From: Mesorhizobium japonicum MAFF 303099
Lineage (GTDB): Bacteria; Pseudomonadota; Alphaproteobacteria; Rhizobiales; Rhizobiaceae
Length of the DNA: 64,000 nt
Reading direction: 5' to 3'
NCBI RefSeq assembly: GCF_000009625.1
Contig: NC_002678.2
Coordinates: 124,001-188,000 of the forward strand
The translations under genes were made by a program, and so were the position numbers. Below the pieces are notes generated by a model. That model made no database searches. It saw nothing but the letters and a program-made list of their open reading frames with translations, and had not been told where the DNA came from. This document shows, one piece after another, positions 39,117-47,489 of this stretch (the first letter of the stretch is position 1; every line of letters begins with the position of its first letter).

Positions 39117-39878
39117 TCAGGGCCGCTGCCGCAGATGGCAGCCGGCCCGGCGTTTCTGCGCCAGATACTCGTCGATCAGCTGGCGATAGCGCACCTTACC
39201 GAAGCTCGGGAAATGGCCACCATGCACGACAGAGACGTCAAGCTCGCGCATGGCGAGCAGCGTCGCCATGTAGTCTGGAATATCCGAATGGTAGACGTCG
39301 TCGATCAGCGGGCCGTCATAGATGATATCGCCGGACAACAGTATGCCGGTCTTCTTTTCGTAGAGCGCGATGCCGCCGGGTGAATGGCCCGGTGTGTGTA
39401 TGACCTCGAAGGCGCGGTCGCCGAGATCGACGACGTCACCATGGTCGAGCAGGCGGTCGGCCGGGGCAGGCAGGATCCGGTAGCGGGAGGACTCCCAGCC
39501 TTGCGGCAATCCATCGAACATATCGTCGGTCGCATAGCGGTCAGCCACCGTCCATTCGTTGCGCGGATCGGCGAGGATTTTTGCTTCCGCCGGGTGCACG
39601 CCGCGGTCGGGAAATTCGTGATGACAGCCAATATGGTCGAAATGCGTATGGCTGGCGACGCAGGTCAGCTTGCGTTCCGTGACCAGCGGCACATGTGTGC
39701 GCAGGCTGAAATGGCCGAGGCCGGTGTCGAACAGAAGGTCGCGGTCGCGGCCGCGCACATGCCAGATGTTGCAACGGAAGAACGGCTTGATCCACGGCTC
39801 GTGGATCAGCGTGACGCCGTCGGCCATACGGATGGTCTCGTACCAGCCTGGTGCGTCGATGACCGCAAGAGATCCCAT
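39117..39878 (-). CDS. metallo-beta-lactamase-fold hydrolase
   Basis: 253 residues from the ATG at 39878, 1 bp after the transporter ATPase stop. The metal motif His77-x-His79-x-Asp81-His82 is in SHTHFDHIG; further ligands lie in HTPGHSPGG, SGDIIYDG and the final VHGGHFPSFG. It is similar to glyoxalase II-like or quorum-lactonase-like hydrolases but with no diagnostic sequence for either. Being the last gene of the polyamine-type ABC operon, it may hydrolyse the imported compound or its product. Cytoplasmic. Confidence 0.9.
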   Translation of the reverse strand: MGSLAVIDAPGWYETIRMADGVTLIHEPWIKPFFRCNIWHVRGRDRDLLFDTGLGHFSLRTHVPLVTERKLTCVASHTHFDHIGCHHEFPDRGVHPAEAKILADPRNEWTVADRYATDDMFDGLPQGWESSRYRILPAPADRLLDHGDVVDLGDRAFEVIHTPGHSPGGIALYEKKTGILLSGDIIYDGPLIDDVYHSDIPDYMATLLAMRELDVSVVHGGHFPSFGKVRYRQLIDEYLAQKRRAGCHLRQRP

Positions 39879-39879
39879 T

Positions 39880-40944
39880 TCAGTCCGCCAAAACGATGAT
39901 CTGGTCGGTATCGCACGAAACGGCAAGCGTGTCGCCGGGCTGGACGGTGGCGGACGCCGGCAGCTTGGCGATGAACTGCAGTGAGGGGTCTTCGACGGAG
40001 ACGGCAAGCACGCGTTTGAAACTGCCCTGGAAGACGACATCGCTCACTTTCGCCATGCCGAGGCTTGCGGTTCCGGCGGTCCCGCCGAGCATGAGATGCT
40101 CCGGCCGGATGGCCAGTGCGACGGCCGAACCGACAGGCAAGGCGCTGCGCACCAAAACCGGGCCGGCCGGCGTCGTGACCGTGCTTGTCCTGTCCCTGGT
40201 CTCTGCCACCCTGCCGGCAAGGATCGTGCTTTCGCCCATGAAGGTCGCCGAGAAACGCGTCGCCGGCCTGGCGTAGACGCGTTCGGGCGGGCCTTCGTCC
40301 TCGATGCGGCCGTCATTCATCACCACGCAATGGTCGGCCAGCGCCATCGCCTCTTCCTGGTCGTGGGTGACGTGGATGAAGGCGGTGCCGACGCGCTTCT
40401 GGATCGCCTTCAGCTCGTCCTGCATCTGCCGGCGCAATTTCAGATCAAGCGCGCCGAGCGGCTCGTCGAGCAGCAGCACCGCCGGCTCGATGACCAGCGC
40501 CCGCGCCAGCGCCACGCGCTGCCTTTGCCCGCCGGAGAGCTGGTGCGGCTTCTTGTCGAAGGCGGAGGCCAGCCCCACAAGTGCCAGTGCCTCGCGCGCC
40601 TTTGCGGCCCGCGTCGCGCCGTCGACGCCCTGCATCCGCAGCCCAAAGCCGACATTGCCGCCGACGCTCATATGCGGGAACAGTGCATAATCCTGGAACA
40701 CGGTCGTCGTCGGGCGCCTGGCAGGCGCCACCGTGGTGCAATCCTCGCCGCGGATGAACACCTTGCCTTCACTGGGCGTGACGAAGCCGCCCAGGATGGA
40801 CAACAGCGTCGTCTTGCCCGAGCCCGACGGCCCAAGCAGGATGGTGTAGCTGCCGGGCTCGATGCGCAGCGACACGTTCTTCAGCACGGCCAGCTGCCCG
40901 AAACGGTGCGAGACCGCGCGGATGTCGACTAGAGGCGCGGTCAT
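39880..40944 (-). CDS. polyamine-type ABC transporter ATP-binding protein
   Basis: 354 residues from the ATG at 40944, which overlaps the stop of the permease gene (ATGA). Walker A GPSGSGKT (residues 38-45), Q-loop TVFQDYALFPHM, signature LSGGQ (136-140), Walker B LLLDEP (157-162) and switch His in HVTHDQEEA. The C-terminal 110 residues form a TOBE regulatory domain with AIRPEHLML. It matches PotA/FbpC-type ATPases of the spermidine/putrescine class. Confidence 0.95.
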   Translation of the reverse strand: MTAPLVDIRAVSHRFGQLAVLKNVSLRIEPGSYTILLGPSGSGKTTLLSILGGFVTPSEGKVFIRGEDCTTVAPARRPTTTVFQDYALFPHMSVGGNVGFGLRMQGVDGATRAAKAREALALVGLASAFDKKPHQLSGGQRQRVALARALVIEPAVLLLDEPLGALDLKLRRQMQDELKAIQKRVGTAFIHVTHDQEEAMALADHCVVMNDGRIEDEGPPERVYARPATRFSATFMGESTILAGRVAETRDRTSTVTTPAGPVLVRSALPVGSAVALAIRPEHLMLGGTAGTASLGMAKVSDVVFQGSFKRVLAVSVEDPSLQFIAKLPASATVQPGDTLAVSCDTDQIIVLAD

Positions 40945-41723
40945 GTCTTTCTCCGGCGCAGCAATGTCAGTTCGAACAGCACGACCAGCACGATGGAAAC
41001 GGCGAAGACCAGCGAGCCGACCGCGTTGGTCTTGGGATTGAGGCCCGAGCGCAGCAGGTTCCAGATCTCCACCGGCAGCGTGGTGTCGAAGCGGGTCAGC
41101 AGGAACGAAATCACGAACTCGTCCCAGGAGAAGGTCATCGACAGGAAAAAGCCGGCGAAGATGGCCGGCGCCATGACCGGCACGGTGATCAAGAGCAGCA
41201 CCTTCCATTCCGGCGCGCCGAGGTCGCGCGCGGCGCGCTCGATGTTGATCTGGTGGTCGCCCATCTGGCTGTAGATGATGGCAAAGCATAGCGGCAGGTT
41301 GATCACGACATGGCCGATGCCGGCGGCAAGCAGCGATTTCGGCACGCCGGCCCAGTTGAACAGCACCAGCAGGCCCATGCCGATGATGAGATAGCTGACC
41401 GTCAGCGGCAGCGTGATCAGGCCGCGCAGCAGGCCGGAGCCCGGCAGCACGAAGCGGGCGAAACCCCAGGCCGAGAGGAAGCCTAGCGTGACGGCGGCGG
41501 CGGAGGAGATTGACGCGACCAGCAGAGAATTGACCAGCGCCGAGGTCAGCCTGACATCGGAGAGCACCGCGTCGTACCAGCGCAGCGACGGGCCGGTGAA
41601 GGGCGGAATGGGGAAGGAAGTCGCCTGCAGCGAGAACAGCACCAGCACGACAACAGGCAGGAAGATGAAGCCGTAGACGGTAAGCGCGTAGAGCCAGGAA
41701 ACGACACGGACCAACTGGCGCAT
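40941..41723 (-). CDS. ABC transporter permease (PotC-like)
   Basis: 260 residues, six predicted transmembrane helices. The EAA loop that contacts the ATPase is visible as ERAARDLGAPEWKVLLLITVP (about residues 160-182). The N-terminal YALTVYGFIFLPVVVLVLFS and a PFTGPSLRWYDAVL segment are typical of PotC-type polyamine permeases. It begins 1 bp after the other permease gene and overlaps the ATPase gene. Confidence 0.93.
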   Translation of the reverse strand: MRQLVRVVSWLYALTVYGFIFLPVVVLVLFSLQATSFPIPPFTGPSLRWYDAVLSDVRLTSALVNSLLVASISSAAAVTLGFLSAWGFARFVLPGSGLLRGLITLPLTVSYLIIGMGLLVLFNWAGVPKSLLAAGIGHVVINLPLCFAIIYSQMGDHQINIERAARDLGAPEWKVLLLITVPVMAPAIFAGFFLSMTFSWDEFVISFLLTRFDTTLPVEIWNLLRSGLNPKTNAVGSLVFAVSIVLVVLFELTLLRRRKT

Positions 41724-41724
41724 C

Positions 41725-42591
41725 TCAGGCCCGCTCGATCTTCAGCCAGCGGGCGCAGGCGAGGTAGGCGACAGTGACGACCGCCATAAGGATGATCGAC
41801 AGCGCCGAGGCCAGCGGAAAATCGCCACGCCGGCCGATCTGCATCATCACCAACTGCGGCATCAAAAGCTCATTGTTGCCGCCCAGAATCTGCGGCGTGA
41901 TGTAGTCGCCGATGCACAGCACGAAGGTGAGGAAGGCACCGACCATGATGCCGGGCAAGGTCAGCGGCAGGATGACATGCAGGAAGGTGCGCACCGGCCC
42001 GGCGCCGAGATCGGCGGCGGCCTTGCGGTAGCTCGGGCTGAGCTGCTTGAGGTTGGCGAAAATGGTCAGCGTCAGGAGCATGACGAAGAAGTGCACGAAG
42101 CCGGTGACGGTGGCCAGGCGCGTGTTGGCAAGCTGCAGCGGCTCGGCGATGAGACCGGAACCGGTGAGCGCGCGGTTGATGACGCCGTTCTGCGCCAGCA
42201 CCAGCAGCCAGGAATAGGAGCGCACGACATAGGAGGTCCAGAACGGCAGTACGGCCAGCATCAGCGCCAGCCGCTGCCAGCGTTCCGGTACCTGCTCAGC
42301 GAGGATCCAGGCGAAGGGATAGGCAAGCAGCACCGAGAGCAAGGTGACAATCGCCGTCACCTGCAGCGAGTTCACCATCGCCTGCCAGTAGGAAGGGTTG
42401 GTGAAGAACTGGCTATAGTTGGAAAGCGTGAAGCCGCCGCCCTCATGCGCCGTCAGGCTCGAAAACCCCATGGCGATGAAAGGCAGCACGAAGAACAACA
42501 ACGTCCAGCCGAGCGCCGGTGTCACCAGCGCCCAGGGCAAGGCGCGGCCCGCCCGGGGCAGGGCATTTCCGCTGTTACCGTTTGAACTCAC
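41725..42591 (-). CDS. ABC transporter permease (PotB-like)
   Basis: 288 residues from the GTG at 42591, 13 bp after the binding-protein stop; the frame continues upstream into that gene, so the start is inferred from position, and no good ribosome site is visible. Hydrophobic segments are consistent with six helices; the EAA loop reads YRKAAADLGAGPVRTFLHVILP. The N-terminal segment LPWALVTPALGWTLLFFVLPF is characteristic of PotB-like permeases. Confidence 0.92.
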   Translation of the reverse strand: MSSNGNSGNALPRAGRALPWALVTPALGWTLLFFVLPFIAMGFSSLTAHEGGGFTLSNYSQFFTNPSYWQAMVNSLQVTAIVTLLSVLLAYPFAWILAEQVPERWQRLALMLAVLPFWTSYVVRSYSWLLVLAQNGVINRALTGSGLIAEPLQLANTRLATVTGFVHFFVMLLTLTIFANLKQLSPSYRKAAADLGAGPVRTFLHVILPLTLPGIMVGAFLTFVLCIGDYITPQILGGNNELLMPQLVMMQIGRRGDFPLASALSIILMAVVTVAYLACARWLKIERA

Positions 42592-42604
42592 GAGCGGTAT
42601 CAGC

Positions 42605-43696
42605 TCACTTCGCCTGCAGCATTTCGGTCCACATATCCTGCATCTTCTTGTCGAGATCGGCGTTCGGCGCGGGATAGGCTTGCGCACGGGCGAGGAAGCC
42701 CGGCTGCTCGTCGAAGCGCAGGACCTTTTTCTGGTCGTCGGTCAGCGCCGCCTTGCTGTTGGCGGGCATGCCCCAATAGCAGGACGAGGTGGCAAGACGC
42801 GCCTGGCCCTCGGGGCTCATAATGTACTGGATGAATTTCAGCGCCAGATCCTTGTTCTTGGACGCCTTGAACATGGCCAGCGACTGCGACCACAGCACCG
42901 CGCCCTCCTTGGGGATGGAGAAGTCGAGCGCCGGGTTCTCCTTGGCCAGCCCCGCCGTCACCCATTCGCCGCCGCCGACCAATATGTCGACCTCGCCGGT
43001 AGCAAGCGCGGTCTGGCTGGCGGTGACTTCGCCGACCAGCTTAGCGTTGGCCTTCATCTTGAGCAGCTCGGCCTTGAGGGCGGGCAGGTCGGCTTCGGTC
43101 AGATCGGCCGTCTTCTTGCCGATGGCGAGTGCCGCCATGCCGATGACCGGCAGGTAATAGTCGTAGATGGCGACCTTGCCCTTGTATTTATCGCTGGTCA
43201 GCGACGCCAGGGACTGCATGTCGGCCGGGTCGACCTTGGTCTTGTTGAAGCCGATCGTGTTGTAGCCGAATTTTTCGGTGATGCCGTAGCGCTTGCCGCC
43301 GACCACGGTCGAGCCGTCCATCTTCACTTGCGGGAAGAGATCGGCGAGGGGCAGCTTGTCTTCGGGCAGTGGCTCGAACAGGCCCTTTTCGACGCCGCGC
43401 GGCACGTCGATGCTATCGATCACCATCACGTCCCAGTCGCCGGGCTGCGACTGTTCGACGATGGCCAGGCCAGCACCGGTGCCTTCGAACTCCTTGACGT
43501 TGACCTTGACGTTGTTGGCTTCCTCGAAGGGCTGCAACAGGGCCGGATCGGAATGGTCGCACCAGATCAGCGCGTTGAGATCGGCGGCCTCGGCGAGGCT
43601 GCCCACGCCAAGCAGCAGTGCCGTGGCGGCGCAGGCGGCGCGCAGATGGCGCTTCAGGATGGAAAGCGGATTCCCGGATGCGGATTTGACGGACAT
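42605..43696 (-). CDS. polyamine-type ABC transporter substrate-binding protein
   Basis: 363 residues from the ATG at 43696 (GGGAG ribosome site). Signal peptide with cleavage near AEA-ADL (about residue 37). Mature protein has the extracellular solute-binding (SBP type 8-like) pattern: LNALIWCDHSDPALLQPFEEANNVKV, KRYGITEKFGYNTIGFN, VIGMAALAIGKK and MSPEGQARLATSS. First gene of a five-gene operon: binding protein, two permeases, ATPase, metallo-hydrolase. The motif is more divergent from PotD than the protein at 35762, so the ligand may differ. Confidence 0.92.
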   Translation of the reverse strand: MSVKSASGNPLSILKRHLRAACAATALLLGVGSLAEAADLNALIWCDHSDPALLQPFEEANNVKVNVKEFEGTGAGLAIVEQSQPGDWDVMVIDSIDVPRGVEKGLFEPLPEDKLPLADLFPQVKMDGSTVVGGKRYGITEKFGYNTIGFNKTKVDPADMQSLASLTSDKYKGKVAIYDYYLPVIGMAALAIGKKTADLTEADLPALKAELLKMKANAKLVGEVTASQTALATGEVDILVGGGEWVTAGLAKENPALDFSIPKEGAVLWSQSLAMFKASKNKDLALKFIQYIMSPEGQARLATSSCYWGMPANSKAALTDDQKKVLRFDEQPGFLARAQAYPAPNADLDKKMQDMWTEMLQAK

Positions 43697-43733
43697 CGAG
43701 TGTTCTCCCTTGCCTTTGTGGCTTCTTGCAAAA

Positions 43734-43763
43734 AATTGAACCAATTCTAAAATTGAGTCAATT
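43734..43763. promoter_or_regulatory. double palindromic operator for the TetR regulator
   Basis: Two 13-bp palindromes, AATTGAACCAATT (43734-43746) and AATTGAGTCAATT (43751-43763), with centres 17 bp apart. They lie between the divergent TetR gene and the ABC operon. The left site is 38 bp upstream of the binding-protein start, the right site 25 bp upstream of the regulator start. Half-site AATTG. Confidence 0.75.
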
Positions 43764-43787
43764 CTGTTTTTGTGGCAAGAGGCTGCT

Positions 43788-44402
43788 ATGAGCGGATTGC
43801 GGGCAAGGCAAAAGGCGGACCGGCACAGGCGCATCATCGAGGCGGCGGCAGCACTTTTCCGCGAAGCCGGCTATGAGGGCGCCAAGATCGAGGCGATCGC
43901 CGCGCAGGCGGAAGTGTCGATCGGCACGATCTACAATTACTATGAGAACAAGGGCGACATCCTGGGCGCCATCGTCTCGCTGGAGGTCAACGAGGTGCTC
44001 AATGCCGGGCGCGGCGTCGTCGCCAGGCCGCCGGCCAATGTCGGCGACGCCCTGGACACGCTGATCGGTATCTATATCGAGCATTCGCTTCACTATCTCA
44101 GCAAGGAGATGTGGCGCCAGGCCATGGCGATCTCGACGCAATTGCCCGACAGCCCCTTCGGCCAGGCCTACACCGCGCTCGACCGCTCGCTCACCGAACA
44201 GATCCGCGCCCTGATCGCCCGGTTGCAGGAGATCGGCCTGGTGCGCCAGGACATAGACGGCGCGGCACTCGGCGAACTGATCTTCAACAACATGAACATG
44301 ATGTTCATCGAATTCGTGAAGCGCGACGAGGCCAGGATACCGGAGCTGCGCGCGGCGATACGCCGGCAGAACCGAATTTTGGTGGCGGCGATCGGGGTGT
44401 GA
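43788..44402 (+). CDS. TetR/AcrR-family regulator of the polyamine-type ABC operon
   Basis: 204 residues from the ATG at 43788 (AGAGG ribosome site). The helix-turn-helix is at about residues 12-60: HRRIIEAAAALFREAGYEG, then IEAIAAQAEVSIGTIYNYYENKGDIL. The remainder is a helical ligand-binding domain with a Met-rich NNMNMMFIEF segment. Divergent from the five-gene transporter operon, with the twin AATTG palindromes between them; it very likely represses both directions. Its stop is 40 bp from the tRNA-Thr fragment. Confidence 0.93.
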   Translation: MSGLRARQKADRHRRIIEAAAALFREAGYEGAKIEAIAAQAEVSIGTIYNYYENKGDILGAIVSLEVNEVLNAGRGVVARPPANVGDALDTLIGIYIEHSLHYLSKEMWRQAMAISTQLPDSPFGQAYTALDRSLTEQIRALIARLQEIGLVRQDIDGAALGELIFNNMNMMFIEFVKRDEARIPELRAAIRRQNRILVAAIGV

Positions 44403-44441
44403 TTGGGTAGCCTCACCCTGGCAACCGAACTGTCCGGCGAG

Positions 44442-44491
44442 ACTGGTGCCCCCGGACGGGATCGAACCGCCGACCTTCGGTTTACAAAACC
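44442..44491 (-). repeat. partial tRNA-Thr copy, candidate attachment site (distal)
   Basis: Matches 50597-50646 at 49 of 50 bases (the difference is G at 44460 against A at 50615). It equals the 3' half of tRNA-Thr(TGT), from the anticodon stem to the CCA end. The match ends at 44491. A 5' half is missing, so it is not a functional tRNA. Confidence 0.9.
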
Positions 44492-44616
44492 AAAAGCGCG
44501 TTCAGCACAGCCTTCAAGAGGGTCATGGGCTGTACACCACGCCAGTATGGCCGTGCCGGGAAACCGACTTCATCCTAAAAACGGGGAGGCGCCTGGCCGG
44601 CAGGACAGGTTCTGGT

Positions 44617-45513
44617 TCAGGGTGCAGAAACGAAAACTTTGGTGGGAAATGCTCTCTCCATCACATCCAGGAAAGCGCGAACCTTCGCACCGATAAGCCG
44701 TCGCGAACTTTGGAGCGCCCAGATCTCGACAGGCGGACCGGCATCAGTTCCCCAACAAACAAGGCGGCCCGCCTCGATGTCGCCTGCGACAAGAAGCTTC
44801 GGAAGCAATGCCGCGCCCGCACCAGCCAGAACGGCATCGCGCACCATCAGCAGAGACGAGAAGCGCAGGATTGGCTCGGGCTTCAAAAGGATTTCGTCCT
44901 CAAAATCGAATTTGAGGCGCCAAACCACGTTCAGCGACGTTGCGCTCAGCAAAACGGCCTTTACCGGGCTCGGTCCGCCGCCCGGCGCCGGCTGAGGGCG
45001 CGGCATATCCGGCAAGGCAACAATCAGCCGCTCGTCATTGAGAAAACGGCGACCGATGAGCCGTTCATCCGGTGAAGGATCGATCCGGATAACTAGGTCG
45101 TAGCCATCCTCGACCGGATCGACCTTGCGATCCTCGGCAACAATCTCAAGCTTCACCTCCGGATAGGCGAGAGCGAAACGGGTGCCGATCATGGGAAGCG
45201 CAACATGCGCGAAAACCACGGGAGCGCTCACCCGCAGCCTGCCCCGGGGTGTGGACGCGCCTAGAACAATCGCCTCTCCCGCCTCCGCGATTTCCGCCAT
45301 CAATCCGTCCGTGCGCTCGTAAAGCGCTCGCCCTTCGTCCGTCAGTCGCAGACTTTGGGATCCACGCTCGATCAGCCTCACGCCAAGGCTATGCTCAAGT
45401 TCGTTCACATGGCGCGACAATGTCGCCTTGGATCGGCCGGAGATGCGACCGGCCCGGCCGAAGCCGCCGTGGGCGGCAACGAGATTGAAGTCAGCCAAGG
45501 CTTCGAGATCCAT
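44617..45513 (-). CDS. LysR-family regulator (island)
   Basis: 298 residues from the ATG at 45513; the frame continues upstream into the promoter of the divergent gene and is not coding there. The winged helix-turn-helix is at about residues 3-60 (LADFNLVAAHGGFGRAGRI, KATLSRHVNELEHSLGVRLIERG). The effector domain follows (LRVSAPVVFAHVALPMI, DLVIRIDPSPDERLIGRRF). Divergently transcribed from the NmrA-like gene with a long inverted repeat between, the classical LysR arrangement, so it probably activates that gene in response to a small aromatic or electrophilic effector (inference). Confidence 0.93.
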   Translation of the reverse strand: MDLEALADFNLVAAHGGFGRAGRISGRSKATLSRHVNELEHSLGVRLIERGSQSLRLTDEGRALYERTDGLMAEIAEAGEAIVLGASTPRGRLRVSAPVVFAHVALPMIGTRFALAYPEVKLEIVAEDRKVDPVEDGYDLVIRIDPSPDERLIGRRFLNDERLIVALPDMPRPQPAPGGGPSPVKAVLLSATSLNVVWRLKFDFEDEILLKPEPILRFSSLLMVRDAVLAGAGAALLPKLLVAGDIEAGRLVCWGTDAGPPVEIWALQSSRRLIGAKVRAFLDVMERAFPTKVFVSAP

Positions 45514-45519
45514 GATGTG

Positions 45520-45574
45520 TTCCAATATTGAGACGAGTTGTTTTGAACATGCCATCTCCCGCTCAAGATTGGAA
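45520..45574. promoter_or_regulatory. candidate LysR operator: 13-bp inverted repeat
   Basis: TTCCAATATTGAG (45520-45532) and CTCAAGATTGGAA (45562-45574) are inverted copies with one mismatch, centres 42 bp apart, which is four helical turns. They lie in the 109-bp divergent region between the LysR gene and the NmrA-like gene. A GTTC/GAAC pair sits inside the first arm area. Confidence 0.55.
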
Positions 45575-45622
45575 CGTCTATCTTTCCCTGGACACGCACA
45601 AACACCACAAGGAGTTTTCACA

Positions 45623-46501
45623 ATGGCTATTTTGGTAACCGGCAGCACCGGGACGATCGGCTCCCAGGTCCTGGCCCACCTGCAGGGGCACAACGTCGAG
45701 GTTCGCGCCCTGACACGCTCCCCTGAGACGGCGCAATTTCCTGCTGGCGTGACGGCGGTTCGCGGCGACCTCGCCGATCCGGACTCGGTCCGCGCGGCGC
45801 TGCGGGGCGTCAGCACTCTGTTCCTGCTGGCCCCGAATGTCGCCGATGAACTGACGCAGGCCATGCTGACCCTGACGGTCGCCCGCGAGGCGGGCGTCAA
45901 AGGCATCGTCTATCTCTCGGTGTTCGGCGGCGACGGCTATGCCGACGTGCCGCATTTTGCGGGCAAGTACACGGTCGAGCGCATGATCGAGGCGCTCGAC
46001 CTGCCCGCGACGATCCTGCGGCCCGCCTATTTCATCCAGAACGATCTCCGTCAGAAGGACGGGCTTCTGAAGACCGGCGTCTATGGCTCGCCGATTGGCA
46101 AGAAAGGCGTCTCGATGGTCGATATCCGCGACATCGGCGAAGCAGCCGCGATCGAACTGCTTCGCCGTGAGCAGGCCGCGACGCCGCTCGGCCGCGAGAC
46201 CTACGCCTTGGTTGGTCCGGACAGCCTGACCGGCGAAGGTATCGCCACCATCTGGAGGGAGGCGCTCGGCCGCGCGATCCGCCATGGCGGCGACGATCTC
46301 GTCGTCATGGAGCAGCGCACGAAGACGATGCTGCCCGCCTGGCATGCGCTCGACCTGCGCCTGATGTTCAGCCGCTATCAGACGGAAGGCGCGGTGGCGA
46401 CCGCTGACGACATCGAGCGCTTGACCAAACTGCTCGGCCACGCGCCCCGCTCCTATACCGCTTTTGCCAGGGATGCCGCCGCCCAGTGGACGAAGGGCTG
46501 A
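45623..46501 (+). CDS. NmrA-like NAD(P)-binding protein (QorB-type)
   Basis: 292 residues from the ATG at 45623, preceded by AAGGAG. An atypical short-chain dehydrogenase: N-terminal dinucleotide motif ILVTGSTGTIGSQVL, then RGDLADPDSVRAAL, VYLSVFGGDGY and TILRPAYFIQNDL. The catalytic Tyr-x-x-x-Lys is not obvious at its usual place, as in NmrA/QorB-like redox sensors and quinone reductases. Controlled, most likely, by the divergent LysR gene. The following hydrolase gene begins 36 bp later. Confidence 0.9.
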   Translation: MAILVTGSTGTIGSQVLAHLQGHNVEVRALTRSPETAQFPAGVTAVRGDLADPDSVRAALRGVSTLFLLAPNVADELTQAMLTLTVAREAGVKGIVYLSVFGGDGYADVPHFAGKYTVERMIEALDLPATILRPAYFIQNDLRQKDGLLKTGVYGSPIGKKGVSMVDIRDIGEAAAIELLRREQAATPLGRETYALVGPDSLTGEGIATIWREALGRAIRHGGDDLVVMEQRTKTMLPAWHALDLRLMFSRYQTEGAVATADDIERLTKLLGHAPRSYTAFARDAAAQWTKG

Positions 46502-46537
46502 ACCCGCACCTTTACCCCCCAACCAAGGAGACCTGCC

Positions 46538-47488
46538 ATGATGACGATCCATCCCCTCTCGCCTGAAGACGCACCAGCGCTGGCCGCGATGCGACAGGCC
46601 GCCTCGGCCCACAAGGGTGAGAAACTCGGGCCCGAGGCACGGCCGATGTTCGACGCCATGTTTGCCGCAACACCCGCTGCGGCGGATGTCCAGGTCGAGG
46701 CTGCGACGGCCGGAGGCATTGCCGGCTTCTGGCTTCGGCCGGTGAGTGCACGATCGGGCGCGCACATCCTCTATCTTCATGGTGGTGGCTATGTGCTCGG
46801 CTCAGCCGGGGCGCTCACCAACTTCGCGGGTCAGATCGCATCACGTGTCGGCGCCGATACCTTTGTCCCTGACTACCGGCTCGCACCCGAACACCCATTC
46901 CCGGCAGCCATCGACGATGCGGTCGCCGCCTATCGTGGTCTCGTTGCGGACGGTGCCGAACGGATCGTGGTTGTAGGTGACTCTGCCGGCGGCGGTTTGA
47001 CGCTGTCGCTGCTGTCGGCCCTCGCTGCCGACAAAACGAACGGCATGGTGCAACCAGTCGGCGCAGCGGTGATGTCGCCCTGGACCGACCTTGCGCTCAC
47101 CGGTGACAGCCTCGGGACCAGGGCGGAGGCGGACCCGATCTTCACGGGCGGCGTGCTCCAGGGCTTCGCGGACATGTATCTTCAGGGCCAGGATGCGAAG
47201 AACCCGAAGGCATCACCGCTCTATGCTCGGCTGAACGGCCTGCCGCCGATCCGGATCGATGTCGGAGATGACGAATTGCTGCTCGCGGATTCCGTGCGCT
47301 ACGCCGACCGGGCGAGGGCGGCAGGGGTGGAGGTCACGCTGTCGGTCTGGCAGGGCATGCCACATGTCTTCCAGTCTTCCCTCGGCCACTTTCTCGCGGC
47401 CGAGCGCTCGGTGGACGCCATCGTTGACTTCCTCCGCCAGCGGCTCGTCGGTACTTCCCCGTCCAACAGCACAGCTTCGGAGGCTTGA
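46538..47488 (+). CDS. alpha/beta hydrolase (hormone-sensitive lipase group)
   Basis: 316 residues, AAGGAG ribosome site. The oxyanion-hole motif His81-Gly-Gly-Gly84 and the nucleophile Ser149 in GDSAGG identify the HSL-type (family IV) esterases. The acid is probably the Asp of GDDELLLADS and the base the His of GMPHVFQ. It hydrolyses short esters or lactones. An NAD(P)-binding protein gene starts 2 bp after its stop, so the two are coupled within the island. Confidence 0.93.
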   Translation: MMTIHPLSPEDAPALAAMRQAASAHKGEKLGPEARPMFDAMFAATPAAADVQVEAATAGGIAGFWLRPVSARSGAHILYLHGGGYVLGSAGALTNFAGQIASRVGADTFVPDYRLAPEHPFPAAIDDAVAAYRGLVADGAERIVVVGDSAGGGLTLSLLSALAADKTNGMVQPVGAAVMSPWTDLALTGDSLGTRAEADPIFTGGVLQGFADMYLQGQDAKNPKASPLYARLNGLPPIRIDVGDDELLLADSVRYADRARAAGVEVTLSVWQGMPHVFQSSLGHFLAAERSVDAIVDFLRQRLVGTSPSNSTASEA

Positions 47489-47489
47489 A

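Noticed and set aside
44446..45075. 209-codon frame starting in the tRNA-Thr fragment
   Set aside because: Its start lies in tRNA sequence (giving a stereotyped PPDGIEPPTFG-like peptide often seen in false calls), and it runs antisense to the LysR gene.
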